A DNA stretch of 64,000 nt from Boudabousia liubingyangii. GTDB lineage: Bacteria > Actinomycetota > Actinomycetes > Actinomycetales > Actinomycetaceae. Location: contig NZ_MQSU01000004.1 in assembly GCF_001907245.1 (NCBI RefSeq), forward strand, positions 62,001 through 126,000. The letters are read 5' to 3'. Shown piece by piece: positions 46,267-55,886 of the stretch. Position 1 is the first letter of the stretch; every line of letters starts with the position of its first letter. The position numbers and the translations under genes are program-made. Below the pieces are notes generated by a model. The model saw only the letters and a program-made list of their open reading frames with translations, was not told the origin of the DNA and ran no database searches.

Positions 46267-46272
46267 ATAAAC

Positions 46273-47262
46273 GTGAATGAACAAGTAGCTCCCGAAACCG
46301 TCACCCTACTGGGGAAAGCCCAAGTACGGGACCTGTGCGAATCCCTCGATATCCGGCCCACCAAAACCCTAGGCCAAAACTTCGTGCACGATACCGGAAC
46401 GGTAGCCAAGATTGTTCGCCTCGCCCCGGACGTTGCCGGACACCACGTCCTTGAAGTCGGACCCGGCTTAGGATCCCTGACCCTAGCACTACTGCAAGCC
46501 GGCGCTAGCGTGACCGCGGTAGAGATCGATCCCAAACTGGCTCAAATCCTGCCGACCACCATTCAGCATCATGCCGGACCTTACGCCGGGCACCTGCGGA
46601 TCCTAAACCAAGACGCGCTGACCATTAAAGACCAAAAAGACTTCGAGGCCGCCCAGGCGGTACCGGTAACGGCCAGCACCAAAGCGACCTCGGAACCAAA
46701 TTTTGGTCCCATCACCCACCTGGTGGCAAACCTACCCTATAACGTGGCTGTCCCGGTCCTGTTCACCCTGCTGCCTCAGCTACCGGACCTGCAGAGTATC
46801 CTCGTCATGGTGCAAGCCGAGGTCGCTGACCGCCTAGCCGCCAAACCGGGCAGTAAAGCCTACGGGGTTCCTTCCGTCAAGGCTCAGTGGTACGGAAAGG
46901 CCTCGCGCGTGGGCACCGTCGGACGCAATGTCTTCTGGCCCAGCCCCAATGTTGACTCGGCCCTGGTACTACTAGAGGTGCAGCCTCGTCCAGAGGGACT
47001 TGAGGAACTAAAAAATGAAGTCTTCGCAGCAATCGATGCTGCCTTTAGTCAGCGCCGCAAAACCCTACGCAGTGCGCTGGCAACCTGGGCCGGCAGCCCG
47101 CAAGCGGCTGAAACCTATCTACGGGCAGCCAATATTGACCCGACCCTGCGCGGCGAAAAGCTCGAAATCGCCGAATTCATCCGCCTGGTTGAGGCCCGCC
47201 AAGCACTCGATTGTGGGCCGGCAAAAACCCTAACTGACTCCCCAAAACCAGAGGCCGTATGA
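46273..47262 (+). CDS. ksgA: 16S rRNA (A1518/A1519) dimethyltransferase
   Basis: A 329-residue SAM methyltransferase dimethylating two adenines in 16S helix 45. LGQNFVHDTG, VLEVGPGLGSLT (SAM loop), AVEIDPKL and VANLPYNVAVPVLF (NLPY catalytic) are present. An insertion (about 115-140) before the NLPY motif is actinobacterial. Leaderless GTG start. It overlaps ispE by ATGA. Confidence 0.96.
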   Translation: MNEQVAPETVTLLGKAQVRDLCESLDIRPTKTLGQNFVHDTGTVAKIVRLAPDVAGHHVLEVGPGLGSLTLALLQAGASVTAVEIDPKLAQILPTTIQHHAGPYAGHLRILNQDALTIKDQKDFEAAQAVPVTASTKATSEPNFGPITHLVANLPYNVAVPVLFTLLPQLPDLQSILVMVQAEVADRLAAKPGSKAYGVPSVKAQWYGKASRVGTVGRNVFWPSPNVDSALVLLEVQPRPEGLEELKNEVFAAIDAAFSQRRKTLRSALATWAGSPQAAETYLRAANIDPTLRGEKLEIAEFIRLVEARQALDCGPAKTLTDSPKPEAV

Positions 47263-48227
47263 GTCCAACTTTCACTGCCTCCGCGCCTGCCAAGGTCAAC
47301 CTGCTTTTGCGCTGTGGCCAGCCTGACGAAAAAGGCTACCATCAGCTATTCACCGTTTTTCACTCGCTAAATCTACGGGAAACCGTCAGTTTGACGCCCC
47401 GTGAAGACGGGAAAATCACGGTCACTAACCAGCCGGCAGACCTCAGTCAAAGCGCAATCACCTGCCCACCCGAACTCGATGAGCTGCCCGCAGAAAAACA
47501 CCTAGCCGTCAGGGCCGTGAAACTCATCCAAGACACCTATGGGATTAAAACCGGTGCTGACCTAGTGGTCACTAAAGCCGTTCCCGTCGCCGGAGGCATG
47601 GCGGGAGGTTCGGCTGATGCCGCTGCTGCACTCTGGGCCGCTAAACATGCCTTCGGGCTGAGCGTTCCAAAAGTTGAACTGCTGCCTTTGGCCCGCCAAC
47701 TGGGGGCCGATGTCCCCGCTTGCCTCCTGGGAGAGATCCTCTTAGGAACGGGGTATGGAGACCACTTGAAACTACTTGGTCCCGTCCCGCAACGCTACTG
47801 GGTAATGGCCACCAACCAGACTGGTCTATCCACTCCGTTAGTTTTCCAACAGGCTGATAGGCACCCAGAGCAGTTAGCTGCCGAACTACCGACCGAAATT
47901 AGCGAAGCAGAACTAAAACTGCTGCAGGGTACCGACTCATCTGATACTTGGACAGATTTTCTGGAACTACTAGAAAATGATCTAACACTGCCTGCCTTAG
48001 AATTGCGCCCGGACTTAGCTGCCCCCTTAGCGGGCGTCAACGCCCTCAAAGACGTTGATCAGCAGCCCCTCACAAGGGCCATACTCTCTGGATCCGGTCC
48101 CACGCTGGCAGCTCCAGCTCTGGATCTACCCAGTGCCCAAAAGATTGCCCAAACCTTCCAGACTTATCCGGGGATTGAACGCTGCTATATCCTGCAGGGT
48201 CCCGTCCCAGGCGCCCAACTTCACTAG
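47259..48227 (+). CDS. ispE: 4-diphosphocytidyl-2-C-methyl-D-erythritol kinase
   Basis: A 322-residue GHMP kinase of the MEP isoprenoid pathway. ATP loop PVAGGMAGGSADAAAALW and the C-terminal SGSGPTLAA are intact; SAPAKVNLLLRCGQPDEKGYH opens the protein. The start overlaps the ksgA stop (ATGA), as in mycobacteria. Confidence 0.95.
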   Translation: MSPTFTASAPAKVNLLLRCGQPDEKGYHQLFTVFHSLNLRETVSLTPREDGKITVTNQPADLSQSAITCPPELDELPAEKHLAVRAVKLIQDTYGIKTGADLVVTKAVPVAGGMAGGSADAAAALWAAKHAFGLSVPKVELLPLARQLGADVPACLLGEILLGTGYGDHLKLLGPVPQRYWVMATNQTGLSTPLVFQQADRHPEQLAAELPTEISEAELKLLQGTDSSDTWTDFLELLENDLTLPALELRPDLAAPLAGVNALKDVDQQPLTRAILSGSGPTLAAPALDLPSAQKIAQTFQTYPGIERCYILQGPVPGAQLH

Positions 48228-48251
48228 GCACCTCGTAACAGAAAGACACCT

Positions 48252-50159
48252 ATGGCCCACCTGATTGGTTTACAAGACGTCCGCGCCCTAGCCGGACCAA
48301 GAATCCTCCTTGACGAAGTCAACCTAGGATTCGACGATGGTGCCCGAGTTGGCGTGCTAGGACCCAATGGAGCCGGTAAATCAACCCTTTTGCGTCTAAT
48401 CGCAGGCACGCAAGCGCCCGATGCCGGCCTCGTAACCCGAGCTGAGGGAACCAGAATCGCCATGTTGCAACAGGCCGACCAGATGGACCCGCAAGCGACC
48501 GTCCTAGAAACCGTACACCCCGGCAAGGAAGCTTTCGAATGGGCCTCCAAGCGTGCCAATCGGGAAGTACACGAAGGGCTGCTAGCAGATCTTGACCTAA
48601 ACCAGCGTTTGGGGGAACTCTCCGGTGGGCAAAAGCGACGCGTGGCCCTAGCCGCTCAACTCTGCATTGAAGCGGAAGTACTACTACTGGACGAACCCAC
48701 CAACCACCTAGACGTGGAGGGCGTAAACTGGCTGGCTCAACACCTCAAAAATCGCTACCAGGGGGCCAGTAAGGGAACAGGTGCCCTGATCGTAGTAACC
48801 CACGACCGCTGGTTCCTTGACGAAATCTGTACCCGTGTCCTTGAGGTCGTGCCGGGTGTTGATCCGGGTGGCGGCCGCCCCCAGATACCGGGCCGAATCG
48901 AACAGTACGAAGGCTCGTACGCGGCCTATATTTTGGCCCGTGCGGAGCGCGCCCGACAGGCCCAAGTGAACGCAGCGAAACGCGAAAACCTACTGCGCAA
49001 AGAACTAGCTTGGCTCCGACGCGGGGCACCCGCGCGGACCTCCAAACCACGCTTCCGCATCGAGGCTGCCGAAACCCTAATCAACGACGTGCCACCACCT
49101 CGTGATCAAGTAGAGCTGATGCGTATGGCCAGCGCTCGTCTTGGTAAAGACGTGCTGGACCTGGAGAACGTCACCCTGAGCTACCAGGCTCCTGACGGTA
49201 CTGAAAACACCATCCTGAAGGATGTCACCTGGCGACTAGCCCCCGCAGAACGCGTCGGGATCGTAGGCGTGAACGGGGCGGGAAAAACCACGCTCCTGCG
49301 TTTACTGGAGGGCGTTCTGGAACCGACCGCGGGTCGGATTAAACGCGGTAAGACGGTATCCGTGGCCGTGCTATCGCAGTCGACTCATGAGCTAGATGAC
49401 CTGCTAGAGCTCCGGGTCGTCGAGGCAGTAAACCAGGTGGCGGCCTCGGTTCAGGTGGGCAAAAAGGAACTAACCGCTTCCCAGCTGGTCGAACGTCTTG
49501 GGTTTACCAAGGAACGCGCTTGGACCCCCATTGCTGAACTCTCTGGTGGTGAGCGTCGCCGACTGCAGTTGATGCGTCTATTGATGAGCGAACCGAACGT
49601 GTTGCTATTGGACGAACCCACTAACGACCTTGACACCGACACTCTAGCTGCCATGGAAGACTTACTAGATGGTTTCGCGGGCACGCTCGTGGTGGTCTCA
49701 CACGATCGTTACCTATTGGAGCGCGTCACTGACCATCAGGTGGCTCTACTAGGTGACGGGCAGGTGCGTTTCTTGCCCGGCGGGGTAGAGCAGTACCTTG
49801 AAATGCGGGAGGAAGCTAAACAGGCCGATAGTGCTAGTGGTGCGGCATCCTCGGCGACAAAAACCGCAGAGGCGGAGGCTACTGATTCACCTCAAGGTGG
49901 CCAGGATGCTTCTTCCGCTGGTCCTACCCTTACCTCCCAGCAGCGTCGCGAACTGGTGAAAGAGGTTGCGCGAGTTGAAAAACGACTGAACCAGACTCAG
50001 AAGCAGGCGGCCGCTCTAGAGGAAAAGCTGGCGGACATCGCCAATGGGCGAGCTGGTGATCTGGCCCAGACTGCGCGCGAACATGCGCAGCTGTTAGCGC
50101 AGGTTGAAGAGCTGGAGATGGACTGGCTTGAGCTAACTACTCAGCTGGATGAAGCCTAA
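48252..50159 (+). CDS. ABC-F ATPase, Uup-like
   Basis: A 635-residue soluble protein with two ABC domains and no membrane part. NBD1: GPNGAGKSTLLR, LSGGQKRRVALA, LLLDEPTNHLD. The inter-domain linker ends in ELAWLRRGAPARTSK, a Uup-type mark. NBD2: GVNGAGKTTLLR, LSGGERRRLQLM, LLLDEPTNDLD. A C-terminal coiled coil (about 555-633) follows a disordered segment. Uup-type ABC-F proteins act on ribosomes or DNA structures. The ribosome site is weak. It follows ispE as in mycobacteria. Confidence 0.92.
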   Translation: MAHLIGLQDVRALAGPRILLDEVNLGFDDGARVGVLGPNGAGKSTLLRLIAGTQAPDAGLVTRAEGTRIAMLQQADQMDPQATVLETVHPGKEAFEWASKRANREVHEGLLADLDLNQRLGELSGGQKRRVALAAQLCIEAEVLLLDEPTNHLDVEGVNWLAQHLKNRYQGASKGTGALIVVTHDRWFLDEICTRVLEVVPGVDPGGGRPQIPGRIEQYEGSYAAYILARAERARQAQVNAAKRENLLRKELAWLRRGAPARTSKPRFRIEAAETLINDVPPPRDQVELMRMASARLGKDVLDLENVTLSYQAPDGTENTILKDVTWRLAPAERVGIVGVNGAGKTTLLRLLEGVLEPTAGRIKRGKTVSVAVLSQSTHELDDLLELRVVEAVNQVAASVQVGKKELTASQLVERLGFTKERAWTPIAELSGGERRRLQLMRLLMSEPNVLLLDEPTNDLDTDTLAAMEDLLDGFAGTLVVVSHDRYLLERVTDHQVALLGDGQVRFLPGGVEQYLEMREEAKQADSASGAASSATKTAEAEATDSPQGGQDASSAGPTLTSQQRRELVKEVARVEKRLNQTQKQAAALEEKLADIANGRAGDLAQTAREHAQLLAQVEELEMDWLELTTQLDEA

Positions 50160-50202
50160 ACCTCGAGGGGCTGTTCCCACTTGGCCCGAGGTCGCTGCCT
50201 CC

Positions 50203-50685
50203 TTAGCGCCGGGCTTGAAAGTACTCCTGTAGTTGGGTTTGACAGGCCTGTGCTTGGATGCCGCCTTTGACCGCTGGATTATGGTTGAGACGATCATCGC
50301 GTAGCAGGTCCCTGAGACTGCCAGCTGCGCCGGCTTTGGGATCCCAAGCACCAAAATAGACGGCCCCTAGTCGAGCTTGAATGATTGCTCCAGCACACAT
50401 GGCGCAGGGCTCTAAGGTTACTAACAGGCTGCAGTCTTCTAGGTGCCAGCGGTGCAGCTGCTCCGCGGCTTGACGGATGGCGTTAACCTCGGCGTGGCCA
50501 GTGGGATCGAGCTGGGCTTCTTTGGTGTTGTAACCTTCTGCCACGATGTTCCCCTGCGCGTCTACAACTAGTGCACCTACCGGAATATCACCGTTTTGGG
50601 CGGCCTGATTGGCCAAGCCCAGGGCACGATCCATTAGTTTTAGGAGCGTGTCTCCGGGAAGGGGAGCGGGGGACGCAGTGGGCAT
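50203..50685 (-). CDS. tadA: tRNA-specific adenosine deaminase (A34 to I34)
   Basis: A 160-residue zinc deaminase acting on tRNA-Arg(ACG). Zn and catalytic motifs HAEVNAIRQA and LEPCAMCAGAI are intact. AAGGGA lies 8 nt before the ATG. It converges on the ABC-F gene with a 43-nt gap. Confidence 0.93.
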   Translation of the reverse strand: MPTASPAPLPGDTLLKLMDRALGLANQAAQNGDIPVGALVVDAQGNIVAEGYNTKEAQLDPTGHAEVNAIRQAAEQLHRWHLEDCSLLVTLEPCAMCAGAIIQARLGAVYFGAWDPKAGAAGSLRDLLRDDRLNHNPAVKGGIQAQACQTQLQEYFQARR

Positions 50686-50790
50686 TATTAGGATCCCTTG
50701 TAATTTTGAGGGTAGTGCTCTGGAGTCTACTAAGGTTTGCTCTGGCGGACTTTTAGCCTGATCTGAGCAGTTAGACTTTGAAGCGGGGGA

Positions 50791-52119
50791 CTAGAGCTTC
50801 AGTTTAGCTTTAGCTAGGCGTCGTTCTAGCGACTTGATTCGCTGACGCTTGAGGAATCCAATCAGGCCACCCCAGTAGGGTTCTGGTTCGCTAACCGGTT
50901 CAGGCTTATTGGGATCCTCTTCCGGATCGGCATCAACATCACCAGTGATGGTCTGGTGGGGCCAGTTGAGAGTTTCCGGGCGAGTCAGCGTCACGTAGTT
51001 CGGGCGCTCATCTAGGTGTAGTTCTTCAAGTGAGGCCGGGGCCGCCGGGGCGGGTGGGTTCGCGGTGAAGGCTGCGACCATTTGGGTGACACGAGCTAAG
51101 AGGTTTACCCAGAGCATTAGCGTGGCCAGGGCCGCGAAAGAGGCCAGTAGCGGCTTGTCCGCCACGGAGCCAACGGCGCTGGTGCCTAGGTAGCGAAGTA
51201 CCCCAGAGAGCACGCCGAAGATGGCGCCACCAATCCAAAGATCCTTTAGCGGAGGGTGTACCCCAGAGACGAAGGTGATTAGTAGGACGAACACGGTGGC
51301 ATCGGTTAAAGCTGCGGCACTGAGCGAGCCCAGACGCAGGAGGAAACTGCCCCAGGGGCCGTCGAGCTGTAGGTACTGTAGGACTAGGGAACCGACTTTA
51401 GAAACCAAGATTCCTAGAACCGTGGTAACTAGTACACCCAGCGCCAAAATCAGGAAGCCTAAGATATCGCGTAGTTTTTCAATGAGGAAGTTAACCGGGT
51501 AGCGGGCGATTCCGAACATGGCGCGAATGGAGATTCTTAGGTTTGCCATGACGCGAGTGGCTGCGAAGATCAGGGTGATGATGGCGATTACTGACGCGAT
51601 CGAGAAGGAGGAGTCCATCACTAGGCTTGCCGGGTCAATCAAGCCCTCTTTTTCGGGGGTGGTCAGCAGGCCCGGCATGGACTGATTAACGCTTTTAATC
51701 ACGCGGTTAAGCAGTTCCTCGTTCGTGCCAAGGAAAGCCATGAGGATCGTCCAAGCAATGGTCAACGCAGCACCGATTGAGAATAGGGCGCTGTAGGCAA
51801 TACCACCGGACATCATGGCGCCACGTTGCATGCCGTAACGGGACATGGTGCGCCCTAGGCGGGAGCCGCTCCAGTAACGTCCGGCCAGTTTGGCCTTGTT
51901 GAGTAGACCCGGTTCCGTAAAGACCTCTTTTAGCGTGGGCGGTTTTGCTAGGTAGCGTTGTTTGGTGGTCAGGTCTTCGAATTCGGTCCCAACCACGGTA
52001 GTACCGTCGGCTAGTTCTAGTGTTGCTACCTTTTGTTTTTCAGCCGAGGAGGCTTCGGCAGCAGTATTTTTCTGGTCTTCGTGGGTGTCTAGTTTAGTCG
52101 GGTCTTTGGTCACACTCAT
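50791..52119 (-). CDS. YihY/BrkB-family inner-membrane protein
   Basis: A 442-residue membrane protein with about six helices in the middle (about 95-350), flanked by a charged N-terminus of about 90 residues and an acidic, Pro-rich C-terminal tail. MMSGGIAYSALFSIGAALTI is the family start of the first helix. It was once called ribonuclease BN, but that activity is not supported. ATG 52125 also lies in frame; a TATTTT box 7 nt before 52119 favours a leaderless start there. Confidence 0.88.
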   Translation of the reverse strand: MSVTKDPTKLDTHEDQKNTAAEASSAEKQKVATLELADGTTVVGTEFEDLTTKQRYLAKPPTLKEVFTEPGLLNKAKLAGRYWSGSRLGRTMSRYGMQRGAMMSGGIAYSALFSIGAALTIAWTILMAFLGTNEELLNRVIKSVNQSMPGLLTTPEKEGLIDPASLVMDSSFSIASVIAIITLIFAATRVMANLRISIRAMFGIARYPVNFLIEKLRDILGFLILALGVLVTTVLGILVSKVGSLVLQYLQLDGPWGSFLLRLGSLSAAALTDATVFVLLITFVSGVHPPLKDLWIGGAIFGVLSGVLRYLGTSAVGSVADKPLLASFAALATLMLWVNLLARVTQMVAAFTANPPAPAAPASLEELHLDERPNYVTLTRPETLNWPHQTITGDVDADPEEDPNKPEPVSEPEPYWGGLIGFLKRQRIKSLERRLAKAKLKL

Positions 52120-52126
52120 GAGCATA

Positions 52127-52132
52127 AAAATA
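52127..52132 (-). promoter_or_regulatory. -10 box of a leaderless YihY transcript
   Basis: TATTTT on the minus strand, 7 nt before ATG 52119. Confidence 0.45.
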
Positions 52133-52174
52133 TCGTATTTACTTGTTCTTTGCCCGCGCTAAGCAGGAAAAAGC

Positions 52175-52210
52175 TAGTGGTCGGTAGGATTAACTCCCTA
52201 CCGACCACTA
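52175..52210 (-). terminator. Terminator of the beta-galactosidase gene
   Basis: Perfect 14-bp stem (52175-52188 with 52197-52210), followed on the minus strand by GCTTTTTCC. Confidence 0.88.
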
Positions 52211-52226
52211 ATGCAGCTAGTTTTTA

Positions 52227-54359
52227 TTAATTGCGAACGATGACCGTTTGTCGGGGTTCGATGGTGTCCACGGTTTCGCCCGAAACTAGGTCCATCACCG
52301 GTTCGGGTAGAGTCTGAGTTAGTTCTCCATGGTTTAGGTAGAAGACGTAACCGCCACGTTCGGCAATTTCTAGGCCGGCGGGTAGCCAATCGGGCTGTAG
52401 GAGCCCAGCTTCTTGTCCGACCAGCTCTAATAGTAGGGCACGACCTAGATTGTCTAGGTCAGTAGCGCTGTACCAAACCTGGCCTTTTCCGCAGGGGTTT
52501 ACGGTGAGGGCGGGCGAACCAGCCAGCTGGCCGACGGCCCCATTGGGAGCAAACTCTGCCAAGACCTTAACGGACTCATTTTCTAGCTGTACTCTTTCTG
52601 CCCAGACACCGCCCTTAATCTGGCTTTCTTCAGCCAGATCAAAATCAGGCAGGATCTCAGAGAGGGGACCGTGGGCACGAATCAGGATTGGTTCGTTGTA
52701 GCCCGGAGTGTAAATCACCGAGGTAATGCGATCGGTACGCGGATCGTTATCTGCTAGGTCCTCGCAGGGAGCGGTGGTCTTGGGAAGCACATCGGTGACC
52801 TTAACTCCGGTGAACCGGCTGAAGGGACCGTGGTATCCGCCTAGGTGAACCCGCAGGTCTTGGTCATAAACTCCGAAGGGGGCCGTGATGATGACCTGAG
52901 CGCCGGCTTCAGTGGCAGAAGTCAGCGACGCTTCCAGGCCCTGACTGGTAGCCATCTGGGCGACGACAATGACTACCTGGTAGCGGCTGAGGTCGTCTCC
53001 GGGGCGCACGAAGTCAACGCGCTGACCGGCCTCATAACAGGTCTTGTACCAGTTACGTAGCTGTTTTTGCACATCGATATCGGCCGGACCAATACTGCTG
53101 GCAGCGGCCCACAGGGCCTCCCAATCAAGGACGATAGCTACCTTTGCCTCAACGGGTAGGGTCGTTAGATCTAGCTGCTCCTGGTTTTCTGAACCAAGGG
53201 CGCTCAGGTCTTTCAGCAGCCTGCCGTGTTCACAGACCTCATCCCAAATATAGGAAGCTTTTCCGCTGTGGGGAACCATCGCAGAGTGCATGGCTTCGGC
53301 ACCGCCGGGGGACTGACGCCACTGGAAGTACAGGATTCCGCGGGCTCCGCTGGCCAGTCTGGAGGTGGACCAGAGTAGGTGGGTTCCCGGTCGCTTAACG
53401 GCATTGCCTTCCGGTCGCCACTGCACGCCCGCAGTGGTTTGTTCCATGAGCAGGTACGGTTTTCCGCCGCCTAGAGAGCGCATTAGGTCCCCGTCCATGG
53501 CAACCCGAAGGGCACTGTTGCGATCCGTTGGATCCGGGTAGGTATCGTCCGAAATTAGGTCCAAATGCTGGGCCATCTTCCAGTAATCGATGGGCGGGAA
53601 TAGTCCCATGAAGTTGGTGGTGATAGGAATTTCCGGGGTGACTTCACGGAGGGCCTGAACCTCGTTTTCGAGGCATTCGATCAACATATCTGAGCTGAAA
53701 CGTCGCCAATCTAGACGATGTGCTGGGTTATGGAAGGTTGGTAGGGAGTCGGGTGCCCCCACCTGTGAGAAGTCCTGGTAGTGCTGGGACCAGAAGTTGG
53801 TGTTCCAAGTGTGATTGAGGGCTTCAATATTCTGGTATCGCTTCGCCAGCCAGGTTTGGAAGGCCTGGATCGTAACGGGGTCGAAGGATTCGAAGATATG
53901 GCAGCCGTATTCGTTAGAGACGTGCCAGAGTTTTAGAGCCGGATGGTCCTTCACGCGCTCCGCGAGGGCGCGCACTAGACCAGCACACTTTTCCCTAAAG
54001 ATCAGGCTGGCCGGGACATACTGCTGTCTGGAACCAAAGCCCAGTACTTGTCCCTGTGCGTTCATAGGTAGGGTTTCGGGGTAGTTGCGAGCTAACCAGA
54101 CGGGCGGCGAAGCCGTTCCGGTGGCAAGGTCGACCATGATTCCGGTCTCATGGAGTCGATCCATGTAGCCAACGAGCCAATCGAAGTCGTAGCGGCCTTC
54201 TTCGGGTTCTAGCTTGGCCCAAGAGAAGATTCCTAAGCTGACCATATTGACGCCAGCTTCTTGCATTAGCTTTAGGTCTTCTTCGAAGGTTTGTTCATCC
54301 CACTGTTCAGGATTGTAGTCAGCGCCATAAAGCAGTTCTGGGATTTGAAGTTCGGCCAT
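52227..54359 (-). CDS. Beta-galactosidase, GH42 family
   Basis: A 710-residue cytoplasmic TIM-barrel hydrolase of galactosides (no signal peptide). The N-terminus LLYGADYNPEQW is typical. The acid/base E150 is in WHVSNEYGCH and the nucleophile E306 in LLMEQTTAGVQW. Trimerisation and small C-terminal beta domains follow. GH42 enzymes usually take galacto-oligosaccharides rather than lactose. Gene order with galT and galK nearby suggests one galactose pathway. Confidence 0.94.
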   Translation of the reverse strand: MAELQIPELLYGADYNPEQWDEQTFEEDLKLMQEAGVNMVSLGIFSWAKLEPEEGRYDFDWLVGYMDRLHETGIMVDLATGTASPPVWLARNYPETLPMNAQGQVLGFGSRQQYVPASLIFREKCAGLVRALAERVKDHPALKLWHVSNEYGCHIFESFDPVTIQAFQTWLAKRYQNIEALNHTWNTNFWSQHYQDFSQVGAPDSLPTFHNPAHRLDWRRFSSDMLIECLENEVQALREVTPEIPITTNFMGLFPPIDYWKMAQHLDLISDDTYPDPTDRNSALRVAMDGDLMRSLGGGKPYLLMEQTTAGVQWRPEGNAVKRPGTHLLWSTSRLASGARGILYFQWRQSPGGAEAMHSAMVPHSGKASYIWDEVCEHGRLLKDLSALGSENQEQLDLTTLPVEAKVAIVLDWEALWAAASSIGPADIDVQKQLRNWYKTCYEAGQRVDFVRPGDDLSRYQVVIVVAQMATSQGLEASLTSATEAGAQVIITAPFGVYDQDLRVHLGGYHGPFSRFTGVKVTDVLPKTTAPCEDLADNDPRTDRITSVIYTPGYNEPILIRAHGPLSEILPDFDLAEESQIKGGVWAERVQLENESVKVLAEFAPNGAVGQLAGSPALTVNPCGKGQVWYSATDLDNLGRALLLELVGQEAGLLQPDWLPAGLEIAERGGYVFYLNHGELTQTLPEPVMDLVSGETVDTIEPRQTVIVRN

Positions 54360-54464
54360 TAGTACTAGTCCTTACGCTACGTCGCGGATATTCTTGGCAT
54401 TATTTGAGGTGTCTATATTTTAGGGCTTTCCCGGGGTACTCGCGCGCTCGAAGTAGGCGCCGGA

Positions 54465-54496
54465 ATGGCCAAAACTGACTGGTCCATTTTGGCCAT
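54465..54496 (-). terminator. Hairpin downstream of the serine hydrolase gene
   Basis: ATGGCCAAAA (54465-54474) pairs perfectly with TTTTGGCCAT (54487-54496) across a 12-nt loop, 12 nt after the stop. No clear T-tract. Confidence 0.55.
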
Positions 54497-54508
54497 CCCG
54501 GCCGGTTG

Positions 54509-55672
54509 CTAGGAGCGATTAAAAACCAGATCGAAAAAGTCCGGGAACCACGGGTCAAAGCTGGGGTCGCTGCCTACCTGTTGTGGGGTGAACAGGGCGG
54601 CCACTCGTCCGGTGCGCGGGTCTGCTTGGGCTTTTACGCCGGTTGAGCCGGACCAGCCGAATACTCCCGCCGGGTAACCGTATCGTCCGGTAGAGATACC
54701 CACCCCGTATCCATAGGTTTCGGCGGGGCGGGGATAGCGACTGGCAGCGCCCTCGGGTAGTTGGCCGGATTGGAATAGCCGTGCCGAGGACGCAGAAAGC
54801 AACCTTGGTTCTGGCTTAAGTAGGTCTGCCAAGATGGCGGTGTAGTCCCTAGCGGTGGTCATTAAGCCGGTTCGCAGGGGCCAGAAGGTGGGGCGGCGTA
54901 GATAGTCACCTGAACGAGGGTCGACTAGTTCCAGTTTTCCTTCGCCACGACGGTAGTAGCTGGTGGTTAACTCGGGGTCATTAATGAGGTATGACAGGTA
55001 GCTTAGACCCAGGGGCTGACGGATTTTAGTTTCAATGAGATCCGGCAGGGTTTTTCCGGTAGCTCTGGCCAGTACTGTGGCTAGGACATCGAATGAGTAG
55101 TTGTAGGTCCAGTATTCGCCGGGCTGGGCTGCTAGAGGCAGTTGGGAGAAGCGGGTAATGACTTCAGCTTCGCTCAGGTTACGCTGGTATTGGCCCGTGA
55201 ACTGAGCTTCGGTATAGGCGGCTTCTAAGTCGGTGCGAGGTAGGTAGCCTAAGCCCGCGGTCATGGTGATTAGATGGGCGACCGTGATGGGTTTACGCTG
55301 TGTCTCTAGGTCTCCCTTGACTTCCAGGTTGCCATCGGAGCCAAGCTTGACTTTGACCTTGGCTTTCGGGTCGGTAAGTACCGGAGTGAGTGCGAATTCA
55401 GGGATGAAGTCCGAAATCGGGGTACCCAACTCTAGGTAGCCATCTTCCTGGGCTTGTAGTGTCAGAATGGCGGCGATGGGTTTGGTTAGAGACGCGATGC
55501 GGTAGATTGAATCTGGATCAGCGGTTTTTCCTGACTCTAAATCAATTTGTCCATCAGAAATCTCTAGGCAGTGCTCGCCGTCGCGAATGGCGGCAGTGTA
55601 ACCGGGGATTTGGCGCTTATGTAGGTAGGGCTGGAGCCGCTCGATCACCTGGGATTTACTTAATGGACGCAT
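54509..55672 (-). CDS. Serine hydrolase, beta-lactamase class C fold
   Basis: A 387-residue penicillin-binding-like hydrolase. The active SxxK is S61-L-T-K64 in IYRIASLTKPIAA. The second motif reads NYSFDVL instead of YSN, and the third GWSGSTG in place of HTG/KTG; both fit an esterase/peptidase subfamily rather than a true beta-lactamase. There is no signal peptide. Substrate unknown. A TAAAAT box 6 nt before the ATG suggests a leaderless mRNA. Confidence 0.9.
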   Translation of the reverse strand: MRPLSKSQVIERLQPYLHKRQIPGYTAAIRDGEHCLEISDGQIDLESGKTADPDSIYRIASLTKPIAAILTLQAQEDGYLELGTPISDFIPEFALTPVLTDPKAKVKVKLGSDGNLEVKGDLETQRKPITVAHLITMTAGLGYLPRTDLEAAYTEAQFTGQYQRNLSEAEVITRFSQLPLAAQPGEYWTYNYSFDVLATVLARATGKTLPDLIETKIRQPLGLSYLSYLINDPELTTSYYRRGEGKLELVDPRSGDYLRRPTFWPLRTGLMTTARDYTAILADLLKPEPRLLSASSARLFQSGQLPEGAASRYPRPAETYGYGVGISTGRYGYPAGVFGWSGSTGVKAQADPRTGRVAALFTPQQVGSDPSFDPWFPDFFDLVFNRS

Positions 55673-55678
55673 ATCGTC

Positions 55679-55684
55679 ATTTTA
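55679..55684 (-). promoter_or_regulatory. -10 box of a leaderless serine hydrolase transcript
   Basis: TAAAAT on the minus strand, then GACGAT and ATG; nearly the same layout as at tatD (TAAAAT-GACATTT-ATG). Confidence 0.55.
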
Positions 55685-55765
55685 TCGGTTTTATATCTAG
55701 GTGGCTGGACTTCTATCCTTAGGAAGTTGAGTTTTTCGCTGTCTGCTTGCATTAGCGAATTAGTG

Positions 55766-55794
55766 TTCTTTGGCATTAAGATGGAATCTATAGA
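55766..55794 (+). promoter_or_regulatory. Candidate promoter of galT–galK
   Basis: TTCTTT (55766-55771), 17-nt spacer, TATAGA (55789-55794); leader of about 85 nt. Confidence 0.35.
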
Positions 55795-55886
55795 GAGGGA
55801 CAGGTCACATGCTGGTTTTCTGTGTCGAAGATTAGCTGACCCGGTACCGACCGAAGCATCTCAACTGCATAACCTAAGGAGTTACT

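Noticed and set aside
50160-50192. Terminator between the ABC-F gene and tadA
   Set aside because: Only ACCTCG/CGAGGT 6-bp arms across a 21-nt loop; too weak to call.
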